NCBI GenBank assembly: GCA_001916065.1
Contig: MNRS01000023.1
Coordinates: forward strand, 1 to 51,045
Length of the DNA stretch: 51,045 bases
Direction: 5' to 3'
DNA from: Clostridium sp. 28_17
GTDB taxonomy: Bacteria > Bacillota > Clostridia > TANB77 > CAG-508
Position 1 is the stretch's first letter. Each line of letters opens with the position of its first letter. A program made the translations under genes and the position numbers. This document shows positions 43,877-51,045 of this stretch, piece after piece. The notes beneath the pieces are model-generated. The model worked only from the letters and a program-made list of their open reading frames with translations, searched no databases and was not told where the DNA came from.

Positions 43877-44338
43877 ATGGATAAAAATAAAATTAATCCC
43901 ATAGAAACAAAGAAAACATATCAAGAATATGTAAACAAAAAATCTCCAAATTCCCCAATATTAAAAAACTGTTTTAATGCATTCTGGGTTGGAGGATTAA
44001 TTTGTACAATTGGTCAAATAATAATGAACATATGTAAAGAACGCGGTTTTGACCAAACAACATCTGGAACAATAGTATCAATAATTTTAATAGCAATTTC
44101 CGCATTTTTAACAGGATTAAATATTTTTAATAAAATCGGAAAATTTGCAGGTGCTGGTTCATTAGTTCCAATTACAGGTTTTGCAAATTCAATTGTTTCA
44201 CCTGCAATGGAATACAAATCCGAAGGTTATGTTATGGGAGTTGGTGGTAAAATGTTTACCGTAGCAGGTCCTGTTCTTGTATTCGGTATTTCTACTTCTA
44301 TAGCCGTTGGGCTCATATATTTAATTTTAAATATTTAA
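43877..44338 (+). CDS. spoVAC: Stage V sporulation protein AC
   Basis: 153 residues from the ATG at 43877, with AGGAGG upstream. Polytopic membrane protein; conserved NCFNAFWVGGLICTIGQIIM and AGAGSLVPITGFANSIVSPA. With SpoVAD and SpoVAE it forms the channel that moves dipicolinic acid into the forespore and releases it at germination. The operon here has only the C-D-E core, without spoVAA, AB or AF. Confidence 0.95.
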   Translation: MDKNKINPIETKKTYQEYVNKKSPNSPILKNCFNAFWVGGLICTIGQIIMNICKERGFDQTTSGTIVSIILIAISAFLTGLNIFNKIGKFAGAGSLVPITGFANSIVSPAMEYKSEGYVMGVGGKMFTVAGPVLVFGISTSIAVGLIYLILNI

Positions 44339-44359
44339 TATCTCAAAGGAGTTGATTTT

Positions 44360-45361
44360 TTGAAAAAAATAGGAAAACAAACTATAAAATTTGACAACCC
44401 TCCAACTATCACAGAATGTAGTTCTATAGTTGGTCCAAAAGAATCTCAAGGTCCTCTAGCAAAATATTTTGACCAAACATTAGATGACGAATTTTGGGGT
44501 GAAAAAACTTGGGAAAAAGCTGAAAGTAAAATTATAAAAGAAACAGTAACTTCTGTTATTAATAAGTCCGGTATTCCCTCTGAACAAATTGATTGTTGCT
44601 TTGCAGGTGACTTACTTAATCAATGTATATCTTCAAGTTTTGGACTTAGAGAATTAAACATTCCCTTTTTCGGTGTTTTCGGAGCATGTTCTACATTTGT
44701 TGAATCAATGTCATTGGCAGCAATCGCAACAGAAAGTTTTGCAACCAATGCTTTATGTGCTACTTCTAGCCATTTTTGTAGTGCAGAAAAACAATTTAGA
44801 TTTCCACTTGAACTTGGAAATCAGCGTCCACCAACCGCACAGTGGACAGTTACAGGAAGTGGTGCAGCAATCATTTCTAAAAATGGTACAGGTCCATATA
44901 TTACACATATAACGCCTGGAAAAATTGTTGATATGGGTATAAAAGATGCAAATAACATGGGGGCTGCAATGAGTCCAGCATTTGTAAATACTTTAATTAC
45001 ACACTTTCAAGATACCGGTAGGTCACCTAATTACTATGATGCAATTATAAGTGGTGATTTAGGACATATCGGAAAAGAAATTGCAATTGATATTGCTAAA
45101 TCTCAAGGATATAATATAAAGCCAAATTACAATGATTGTGGTGTTTTAATTTTTGATAAAAATAGTCAAGATACTCATTCCGGTGGAAGTGGATGTGCAT
45201 GTTGTGGTACCGTATTTTCTGGTTATTTGTTTAAGCAGTTACGCGAAAAGAAAATTAAAAAATTATTATTAATTGCTACAGGCGCATTAATGAATTCTAC
45301 AAGTTCACAACAAGGTGAATCTATACCTGGAATTGCTCATGCTATTAGTATTGAAATATAG
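44360..45361 (+). CDS. spoVAD: Stage V sporulation protein AD
   Basis: 333 residues with a TTG start (TTG at 44360-44362; AAAGGAG upstream). Thiolase-fold protein that binds dipicolinic acid. Conserved segments: SIVGPKESQGPLAKYFDQTL, GIPSEQIDCCFAGDLLNQC, VFGACSTFVESM and SGGSGCACCGTVFSGYL. Sits 21 bp after spoVAC. Confidence 0.96.
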   Translation: MKKIGKQTIKFDNPPTITECSSIVGPKESQGPLAKYFDQTLDDEFWGEKTWEKAESKIIKETVTSVINKSGIPSEQIDCCFAGDLLNQCISSSFGLRELNIPFFGVFGACSTFVESMSLAAIATESFATNALCATSSHFCSAEKQFRFPLELGNQRPPTAQWTVTGSGAAIISKNGTGPYITHITPGKIVDMGIKDANNMGAAMSPAFVNTLITHFQDTGRSPNYYDAIISGDLGHIGKEIAIDIAKSQGYNIKPNYNDCGVLIFDKNSQDTHSGGSGCACCGTVFSGYLFKQLREKKIKKLLLIATGALMNSTSSQQGESIPGIAHAISIEI

Positions 45362-45369
45362 TTTTAAAG

Positions 45370-45780
45370 ATGGGAGTTAAATTTACTATGAATATTAATT
45401 GGTTAAATGTTTTTAATTGGTTATCTCTTTTAAAATGTTTTGTTGTTGGTGGATTAATTTGTGTTATTGGGCAGATATTGATTGATAAAACAAAATTAAC
45501 ACCTGCAAGAATTTTAGTTAGTTTTGTAACAACCGGCTGTATTTTGGGTGGTCTTGGCATCTATAAATATTTGGTTGATTTTGCAGGAGCAGGTGCCACA
45601 GTTCCACTTACAGGCTTTGGCTATAATTTGGCAAAAGGTGCTATTGAGGGTGTTCAACAACATGGATTAGTTGGTGCTTTTACAGGCGGTGTCGCCGCAT
45701 CTGCCGGAGGTATTGCTGCTGCAGTATTTTTTGGATATTTAGCATCTTTAATTTCAAAGCCAAAAATGAAAAAACAATAA
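45370..45780 (+). CDS. spoVAE: Stage V sporulation protein AE
   Basis: 136 residues if ATG 45370 is used. ATG 45388 (MNINWLNV) is an alternative with GGGAG about 11 bp upstream. Membrane protein with CFVVGGLICVIGQILIDKTK and AGAGATVPLTGFGYNLAKGA, the paralogous partner of SpoVAC and a component of the dipicolinate channel. Last gene before a strong bidirectional terminator. Confidence 0.93.
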   Translation: MGVKFTMNINWLNVFNWLSLLKCFVVGGLICVIGQILIDKTKLTPARILVSFVTTGCILGGLGIYKYLVDFAGAGATVPLTGFGYNLAKGAIEGVQQHGLVGAFTGGVAASAGGIAAAVFFGYLASLISKPKMKKQ

Positions 45781-45794
45781 AATTAAATTACAAT

Positions 45795-45836
45795 AAAAAA
45801 AACGTTTCCTTATCTTTTAAGGTTAAACGTTTTTTA
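45795..45836. terminator. Bidirectional terminator between spoVAE and rplT
   Basis: AAAAAAACGTTT pairs with AAACGTTTTTT around an interior CTTA/TAAG stem, with A/T runs on both sides. It ends both convergent operons. Confidence 0.88.
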
Positions 45837-45842
45837 ACTACA

Positions 45843-46193
45843 TTATGCTTTTTTTGCTATTTCGGCTATTTCTGCAAATGCTTTTGGATCACTAACTGCT
45901 ATTTCTGCTAACATTTTTCTGTTTATTGTTACATTAGCTTTTTTTAGACCAGCAATCATTTTGCTATATGTTGTTCCATTCATTCTTGCAGCAGCATTAA
46001 TTCTTGTTATCCATAATTTTCTGAAATCACTCTTTTTATCTTTTCTTCCTACATACGCATAAGATAAAGATTTCATAACTGCTTGATTTGCATTTCTGAA
46101 TCTATAGTGTTTTGCTCCAAAATATCCTTTTGCTTGTTTTAATATTTTTTTATGTCTTGCTCTTGTTGTTCTTGCTGTTTTTACTCTTGCCAT
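45843..46193 (-). CDS. rplT: 50S ribosomal protein L20
   Basis: 116 residues. Characteristic N-terminus ARVKTARTTRARHKKILKQA, KGYFGAKHYRFRNANQAVMK, and DFRKLWITRINAAARMNGTT. A 23S rRNA assembly protein that in Firmicutes also controls this operon by binding the leader. Third gene of infC-rpmI-rplT. Confidence 0.97.
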   Translation of the reverse strand: MARVKTARTTRARHKKILKQAKGYFGAKHYRFRNANQAVMKSLSYAYVGRKDKKSDFRKLWITRINAAARMNGTTYSKMIAGLKKANVTINRKMLAEIAVSDPKAFAEIAEIAKKA

Positions 46194-46256
46194 TTTAATT
46201 TCCTCACTTTCTTTTCGTCTATCAAATGATTTTTAATCAAATTTCAAAATTAGATA

Positions 46257-46460
46257 TTATCCACCATATGGTAATAATTTTTTAATTGTATTTTCGCAAG
46301 TTTTGCTTGCATATGCATTTTGAACTTTTCCAGATTTTTTTTGTCTTTTTGTTTTATTTGCTAATAAATGTCTTCTGTTAGATTTTGTTCTTTTAATTTT
46401 TCCTGTAGCTGTTAATGAATATCTTTTTTTTGCAGCCTTATTTGTTTTTAATTTTGCCAT
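46257..46460 (-). CDS. rpmI: 50S ribosomal protein L35
   Basis: 67 residues, strongly basic, typical KLKTNKAAKKRYSLTATGKI and RRHLLANKTKRQKKSGK with a C-terminal KLLPYGG. Between infC and rplT, the standard order. Confidence 0.96.
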   Translation of the reverse strand: MAKLKTNKAAKKRYSLTATGKIKRTKSNRRHLLANKTKRQKKSGKVQNAYASKTCENTIKKLLPYGG

Positions 46461-46547
46461 TAGATTTACCTTCCTTTCATTTCGCTTTTGATTAAACGAT
46501 TTTATTACCAGTTTTTCTGGTGTATATTTTTATATTAAAGTATATTT

Positions 46548-47057
46548 CTACACTTTTTTAGCTAAAATTGTAAACATATTTCTACCTTCTAATTTAGGTT
46601 GTTTTTCTACTACTGCCACATCTTCTAGTTTTTCTATGAAGTTTCTTAAAACAAGTTCTCCTGCTTTTGAATTATTAACTTCTCTTCCCCTAAATCTTAC
46701 TGTTATTTTTACTTTGTTTCCATCTACTAAGAATTTTCTAGCATTTTTTGCTTTAAATTCAAAATCATGTTCTTCAATATTAGGAGTTACTCTTAATTCT
46801 TTTAATTCAAGGCTTTTTTGTTTTTTCTTAGCCTCTTTTTCTTTTTTTGCTTGTTCAAATTTATATTTTCCATAGTTCATTATTTTACAAACTACTGGTT
46901 TTGAATTTGGTGCAACTAATACTAAGTCTAAGTTTTGTTCTGCTGCTTTATCCAAAGCCTCTCTTGTTGAGATTATTCCTAGTTTTTCACCATTTGCCCC
47001 TATTAATTGAACTTCTTTTTCTCTTATTTGACCATTAATTGGTAATTCTTGTTTTAT
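46548..47057 (-). CDS. infC: Translation initiation factor IF-3 (non-AUG start)
   Basis: 169 codons if translation begins at ATA 47057-47055, which lies nine bases after GGAGG. No ATG, GTG or TTG fits the ribosome site, and a longer frame to an upstream ATG runs through the attenuator hairpin, so it is not credible. Sequence: INGQIREKEVQLIGANGEKL, KICKIMNYGKYKFEQAKKEK, RFRGREVNNSKAGELVLRNF; usual IF-3 length. Rare start codons (AUU in E. coli and B. subtilis) are a hallmark of infC, where IF-3 proofreads its own initiation. AUA would be a variant of that. Confidence 0.93.
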   Translation of the reverse strand: MKQELPINGQIREKEVQLIGANGEKLGIISTREALDKAAEQNLDLVLVAPNSKPVVCKIMNYGKYKFEQAKKEKEAKKKQKSLELKELRVTPNIEEHDFEFKAKNARKFLVDGNKVKITVRFRGREVNNSKAGELVLRNFIEKLEDVAVVEKQPKLEGRNMFTILAKKV

Positions 47058-47073
47058 GTTAAAACACCTCCAT

Positions 47074-47241
47074 AAAAAAAATTGACTTTTGTTACAAGTC
47101 AATTACCGCAAAAATAAATTTGAGATTTCTCCCATAAATTTAATTTATTTCTAACCTTTTGTTTATATAACTAAGGTGAGAAGTTTTTGCTTCTTCTTGT
47201 AACTGCAAATTATTATACCACTATTGACAAACCTTTGTCAA
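47074..47241 (-). promoter_or_regulatory. Promoter and attenuator leader of infC-rpmI-rplT
   Basis: On the minus strand TTGACA (47241-47236) and TATAAT (47217-47212) with an 18-bp spacer; the -35 is part of the palindrome CTATTGACAAA/TTGTCAATAG (47221-47244). A terminator hairpin AATTGACTT/AAGTCAATT plus six or more T (47074-47104) ends about 7 bp before the ribosome site. GTTACAAG near the transcript 5' end (47203-47196) is exactly complementary to CTTGTAAC inside the terminator (47098-47091), giving a mutually exclusive antiterminator. This is consistent with L20/IF-3 attenuation known in Firmicutes. Confidence 0.82.
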
Positions 47242-47259
47242 TAGTTTTTTAAAATTTTT

Positions 47260-47335
47260 TGGAGCTTACAACGGGAATTGAACCCGTGACCTCAGCCTTA
47301 CCAAGGCTGCACTCTACCAACTGAGCTATGCAAGC
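47260..47335 (-). tRNA. trnT: tRNA-Thr (anticodon GGT)
   Basis: 76 nt including an encoded CCA. Acceptor GCTTGCA pairs with TGTAAGC, D arm AGCTCAGTTGGTAGAGT, anticodon stem CAGCC/GGCTG with loop TTGGTAA (anticodon GGT), T arm ACGGGTTCAATTCCCGT. Reads ACC and ACU. Confidence 0.96.
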
Positions 47336-47346
47336 ATATTTTTTAT

Positions 47347-47403
47347 AAGGTTGATTTAGAAAGAATAGTCTTAAATTCAATTATCTTTTTCTAAATCAAC
47401 CTT
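47347..47403 (-). terminator. Terminator downstream of sigH
   Basis: 16-nt arms AAGGTTGATTTAGAAA (47347-47362) and TTTCTAAATCAACCTT (47388-47403) with a 25-nt loop, between the sigH stop and the tRNA. T-rich on the minus side. Confidence 0.75.
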
Positions 47404-47409
47404 TATTTT

Positions 47410-48045
47410 TTAAAATAAATTTTTAATTGCTTTTTTTCTAATTCTTTGTATTGCATTATCAACTGATTTTACAGGAGTATCAAGTCTTTTTGCAATAACT
47501 TCATAACTTTCGCCTTGCATATATCTTTCTAAAACTTGTCCTTCAAATTTACTTAAAGATTTTTGCACTGCATTTTGTATTTCGTTAAAAGATTCTTGTT
47601 TCATTATTGTTTCTAAAGGATCCTCTATAGTATTTACTTCAAAAGTTTCTAATAGTTCTGTTCCGTCCCCTTCATCATCATAAGCAGATGTATTTAATGA
47701 CAAATATGAGTTTAATGGCATATGTTTTTGTCTATTAGAACTTTTTATTGCAGTTATTAATTGCCTTTCTATACATAAATTGGCAAATGTCTTAAATGTA
47801 TTTTGTTTGCAATTATCAAAACCCTTTATTGCTTTATATAAGCCAATCATTCCTTCTTGAACAATATCTTCTCTTTCTGCTCCAATTATAAAATATTTTC
47901 CAACTTTGGTGTTTACCAAATCTTTGTATTTATCTAGCAAAAATGTTAAGGCTTGTTCGTCTCCATCTTTTATCTGAGATATTATTTGTTCATCTGTTAA
48001 GTTTGCATATTTTTCTGTTGTATAATATATGTTACTATTTTGCAT
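47410..48045 (-). CDS. sigH: Sporulation/stationary-phase sigma factor SigH
   Basis: 211 residues. Region 2 (AEREDIVQEGMIGLYKAIKG, FANLCIERQLITAIKSSNR) and region 4 (SKFEGQVLERYMQGESYEVI, then KRLDTPVKSVDNAIQRIRKK) are intact and SigH-like, including the MPLNSYLSL segment. SigH starts the sporulation programme, consistent with the spoVA genes nearby. An SD-like AGGAGG-type site is weak (CGGAGG). Confidence 0.93.
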   Translation of the reverse strand: MQNSNIYYTTEKYANLTDEQIISQIKDGDEQALTFLLDKYKDLVNTKVGKYFIIGAEREDIVQEGMIGLYKAIKGFDNCKQNTFKTFANLCIERQLITAIKSSNRQKHMPLNSYLSLNTSAYDDEGDGTELLETFEVNTIEDPLETIMKQESFNEIQNAVQKSLSKFEGQVLERYMQGESYEVIAKRLDTPVKSVDNAIQRIRKKAIKNLF

Positions 48046-48096
48046 TCGTCTTAAATACCTCCGTGTTACTTTTAGACATTATATCTTTTTATATAC

Positions 48097-49788
48097 CTAA
48101 AAGTCAAGGTTTTCTTTTAAAAATGTCCAAAAATTATCTGTTTCCATCCCTTTTTCCCAAGATGCAACTCCTCCTAAATTATTGCTATTTATTAAATTAA
48201 TTTTTTCCTTTAGAGATTTTTCATCTTCTATCCACATTTTCTTAGTATATTGACCATCTTGATATTCAACATAGTATTGTTTTAAGTTGTCGTCCCATTG
48301 CTTATTTACACCACTTGGAAGAATACTATCAATATTTTTCATTGATACTGTACTTTGTTTTACAACTTTACCCGAACTATCTTCTGTCCATAATCTTGTA
48401 TATAATGGTATTGCTAAAATTATTTTATTGCTTTCTATTTCTTCTGTTTTTAAAAATTTGTTTAAACTTAAGTTTACCCAGTCATATCCAGCGGTTGTTC
48501 CAGATTTATTGCTTGATGTTCCATATTGGTCATATGCCATAAATATTATATAGTCTGCAACATCTCCTATTACATTTCTGTCAAAACATAATGACCATGT
48601 TTCAGATCCATCTGGTGCAGTTACATCCACAGACACAACTATTCCCATGTCTTTCAATCTTGGTGTTAATTCTATAATAAACCTTGAATACATATCTTTA
48701 TCTTCTTTTTTCATGTTTTCAAAATCAATATTTATTCCATCTAATTTGTATTTTACACAATAGTTTACAATTTGATTTATTAATTTTTGTCTTTTATTAT
48801 AGTCATTCATTATATCTGATGTAACTTTTAACATTCCATTTCCTGCATTTTGTACCATTGGCCATACTTTATATCCATTTGAATGTGCCCAATCAATATA
48901 TGCTTGTCCTTTGGTGCCAACATTTTCTGTTAGTTCACCACTTGTATTTAGATGGAAGAATGCAGGTGAAACAACATTTACTCCGTCCATTGTTACTCCT
49001 GTTCTATCTGGTGCAGAGGCTACTTCTGAATAGTAGTCCCACACCATATTAACTTTGCCTTCAATTTGTTTTGTTTCTTGCATTTCTTCTCTTACCACAA
49101 CTGTATTTGCAACTTTATTTGTTTTAACATATCCAACTTTTCCGTTTTCTGTTCTAATCTTTGTGTATCCTTTATCTTCTGAAACAACTATAACATAACT
49201 TCCTTTTTTTACTTTATCTATTGTTTTAGATATGAATTTTGTTGATGATTTTACTGACACATTTTTTGTTATAATTCCTTTTTTTTGTTCTTTAGATGTT
49301 GAATCAATTGTTAGAACTTTTGAGTCTGGCAAATATTTTATTTCTATTCCATATACATCTTCTAATTCTGTTATTGGTACATAAATTATTCCTTCTTTAT
49401 TTTCTGCGTGTGCATATGTGTTTTTTGTTGATCCATTTATGTTTATTTTGTTTTTTTCCAAACTTATTGATGCTATTTTGTTGTTATATGTTGTAACTAT
49501 GTTGTTGTTTTCTGTGTCTTCATATATATATTTGTCAAAGAAGTTTCCTAAATCTTGTTTTGATATATATATGTTGTCGTTTTCTATTATTATTTCTTTT
49601 TTTAAGTTTGATGTTACGTTTTTGTTGTTTATTACTAAGTTTATGCTTTTATTTTTGTCTACTATTATGTTGTTGCTTATGTTGTATGCTATTGTTCCTA
49701 TTAATATTATTGCTATTATAATTATTAATATTTTTTTTATTTTTTTCTTATTGTCTTTTGTTCTTCCTAATGTTATTTTTTGTTTCAT
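48097..49788 (-). CDS. SH3/GH18-domain cell-wall glycosidase-like protein
   Basis: 563 residues from the ATG at 49788 (AGGAGG upstream). Membrane anchor at about 17-36 (KILIIIIAIILIGTIAYN), copper-amine-oxidase-N-like beta domain (about 45-175; INGSTKNTYAHAENKEGIIY), bacterial SH3 domain (about 180-230; KGSYVIVVSEDKGYTKIRTE), then GH18 (about 245-563). The catalytic motif is DGINIDFENM, with the Glu as acid. This group includes YaaH/SleL-like spore cortex-lytic enzymes, so an N-acetylglucosaminidase acting on peptidoglycan during sporulation or germination is plausible. Confidence 0.9.
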   Translation of the reverse strand: MKQKITLGRTKDNKKKIKKILIIIIAIILIGTIAYNISNNIIVDKNKSINLVINNKNVTSNLKKEIIIENDNIYISKQDLGNFFDKYIYEDTENNNIVTTYNNKIASISLEKNKININGSTKNTYAHAENKEGIIYVPITELEDVYGIEIKYLPDSKVLTIDSTSKEQKKGIITKNVSVKSSTKFISKTIDKVKKGSYVIVVSEDKGYTKIRTENGKVGYVKTNKVANTVVVREEMQETKQIEGKVNMVWDYYSEVASAPDRTGVTMDGVNVVSPAFFHLNTSGELTENVGTKGQAYIDWAHSNGYKVWPMVQNAGNGMLKVTSDIMNDYNKRQKLINQIVNYCVKYKLDGINIDFENMKKEDKDMYSRFIIELTPRLKDMGIVVSVDVTAPDGSETWSLCFDRNVIGDVADYIIFMAYDQYGTSSNKSGTTAGYDWVNLSLNKFLKTEEIESNKIILAIPLYTRLWTEDSSGKVVKQSTVSMKNIDSILPSGVNKQWDDNLKQYYVEYQDGQYTKKMWIEDEKSLKEKINLINSNNLGGVASWEKGMETDNFWTFLKENLDF

Positions 49789-49946
49789 TTTTGTTCCTCC
49801 TATGTTTTTATTTAGAACAAATCTGAAAATTTTCAATTTTCAGTCTTAACTCTACTTTTTATCATACTCAAAAAAATTGAAATTTTCAGTAAATTTGTTC
49901 GTGCGCGAAAATTTATGAAATAAATTTTCTATGCAATGTGATTTTA

Positions 49947-50031
49947 TATATTAGGAAAGTTGCATAACTTTCCTAATATATAAAAAAATTATAGCATACC
50001 AAATATTGCATTGCAATATTTAATATGCTAT
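49947..50031 (-). terminator. Two consecutive hairpins between the GH18 and FGE-like genes
   Basis: First: perfect 15-bp arms TATATTAGGAAAGTT / AACTTTCCTAATATA with a GCAT loop (49947-49980). Second: ATAGCATA/TATGCTAT enclosing ATATTGCA/TGCAATAT (49991-50031), with T-runs. They terminate the minus-strand FGE-like gene. Between 49789 and 49946 I see only AT-rich DNA with no gene. Confidence 0.75.
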
Positions 50032-50105
50032 TTTTTTACATTTTTTAGCCTGACAATTTCTGACTATCTCCAAATCTCTAATCTTTTAATATTTATAATG
50101 TTTTA

Positions 50106-51045
50106 TTACTTTAAGAATAAAGTGGCACGAAACCCAAAATTGCTACTCACACCAGATGTAGTAATGTCACCGCGTGGGCCTGCTGGAGTACCATCACCAT
50201 AATTACCACCACGCAACACCTCAGGCTCGCTAGTACTTGGCATTACTTCTGTAGTAAATTCTGATACATTTCCTCCCATATCATAAATATTACATTTTGG
50301 AGTTGTTTTTCCTGTTGGAAGTCTCTCAGCCTTATTTGCTGCTTTTATTATATTTCCTTTTGAATCTTTTACATTCTTATCTACCCAGTTCTCATTATAA
50401 CTATCTTCTCTTGCCTTTGCATAATTTGGAAATCCATTATTTTGTATAAAATTAATTGCAGTATCCCAAGCATAACTTGAACATATATATGTTGTTGCAC
50501 CTGTTCCTCCACCAAGCCCTTTTGCTTTACTATAAGCAGTACTCCAAATAATACTTGCCATAGGAGTTTGATCAGCCTTTATTACTGCTGTTCCATTTTC
50601 ATCTCCCACTTCATATCTTCCTATATAATATCCACCATTTCTGCGTACACTATCCTTTTCTGCTTTTACTTGAGTGACTATCTCATTAACCACTGCATAA
50701 GTCAGTCCATTGTCACTATAATTTTCTGGACAAGTTAATGTTAGTTCATCTTTTGATGCTTTTGTTCCACCATCATCTTCAACATCCCATTCTGTTCTTT
50801 TAAATTGTAATTGAGATTTAGAATCTTCTGTAGTACATGGTATCCATACATATTGATTGCCTTTACTATCTTCTACAACAATTCCTTTTTCTACTGTTAA
50901 ATCATCTGTATTTACTACCTTAAATCCTGCTGGAACTATTATCTTCGCTCCATTTTTATCATGTAACTCAGTATTTTTTTCAAATTTCACTCCTATATTT
51001 TCTTCTAAATTATCTGACGTATATTTATTTAATTCTTTTTCATAA
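50106..51045 (-). CDS. Formylglycine-enzyme-like C-type-lectin protein (N-terminus beyond the window)
   Basis: The frame is open through the right edge; sequence before the first GTG (YEKELNKYTSDNLEENIG) looks like the end of a pilin-type helix, so the gene probably starts outside with a pilin leader like the 8475 gene. FGE/SUMF1 fold: GNQYVWIPCTTED, GGYYIGRYEVGD, SSYAWDTAINFIQNNGFPNY, CNIYDMGGNVSEFTTEVMPS, LRGGNYGDGTPAGPRGD and final GFRATLFLK. No catalytic Cys pair is in place, so a binding role is likely. The last 40 codons use CGT/CGC arginines and are more G+C-rich; most arginines upstream are AGA. Confidence 0.82.
   Translation of the reverse strand, partial: YEKELNKYTSDNLEENIGVKFEKNTELHDKNGAKIIVPAGFKVVNTDDLTVEKGIVVEDSKGNQYVWIPCTTEDSKSQLQFKRTEWDVEDDGGTKASKDELTLTCPENYSDNGLTYAVVNEIVTQVKAEKDSVRRNGGYYIGRYEVGDENGTAVIKADQTPMASIIWSTAYSKAKGLGGGTGATTYICSSYAWDTAINFIQNNGFPNYAKAREDSYNENWVDKNVKDSKGNIIKAANKAERLPTGKTTPKCNIYDMGGNVSEFTTEVMPSTSEPEVLRGGNYGDGTPAGPRGDITTSGVSSNFGFRATLFLK

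Overview
The window is a low-G+C (roughly 25-30% by eye), AGA-rich, spore-forming Firmicute of the class Clostridia. Evidence: spoVAC-spoVAD-spoVAE, a SigH-type sigma factor, a PASTA-domain kinase with its PP2C partner, a T-box in front of pheS, and a monoderm type IV pilus locus with no secretin. I cannot name the genus from sequence alone. Most genes lie on the minus strand.

Layout. (1) 1 to about 6.5 kb is accessory DNA: TetR regulator, a broken membrane-anchored protein, a COG3910-type ATPase, an AbrB-like regulator with a zinc knuckle, an XRE-like protein, a MobV relaxase with a recognisable pMV158-type nick site, six back-to-back hairpins, a replication-type winged-helix protein, a RelE/Phd toxin-antitoxin pair and TnpV. 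It looks like an integrated mobilizable element; no integrase is visible. (2) 6.5-9.4 kb holds a pilin-like leader fused to a C-type-lectin/FGE-like domain, a truncated paralogue of it behind a 139-bp duplicated leader, and an IS30 remnant. (3) 9.4-26.6 kb is mostly housekeeping: a frameshifted YhgE/Pip protein, pheT, pheS (disrupted by a 5-bp duplication), a polymer-forming membrane protein, rpe, rsgA, small decayed modules (DUF4160/DUF2442, MNT/HI0074), prkC, PP2C phosphatase, deoD, greA, pgsA and an S41 protease. (4) 26.8-31.0 kb is the cell-wall module ftsE-ftsX with two EnvC-like M23 proteins. (5) 31.1-33.0 kb has half of a split transketolase and a ROK kinase. (6) 33.1-42.4 kb is one type IV pilus operon transcribed pilMN-pilO-pilP-pilin-pilD-two pseudopilins-pilB-pilT-pilC. 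(7) 42.4-48.1 kb has rsmB, the plus-strand spoVA operon, infC-rpmI-rplT behind an attenuator, tRNA-Thr and sigH. (8) 48.1-51.0 kb has an SH3/GH18 protein and a second FGE-like protein cut by the window edge.

The main hypothesis from this window is that the pilus machinery (prepilin peptidase, PilB/T/C) exports pilin-anchored C-type-lectin proteins whose last 40-50 codons differ sharply in composition from the rest of their genes (about 50% G+C, CGT/CGC arginines instead of AGA). This resembles the variable regions of diversity-generating retroelements. No reverse transcriptase or template repeat is in the window, so this remains a hypothesis.

Several genes carry single lesions (in-frame TGA at 741-743, one-base shift near 10045, 5-bp duplication near 15066). 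One of them is in pheS, which is normally essential, so read or assembly errors should be excluded before calling these real pseudogenes.
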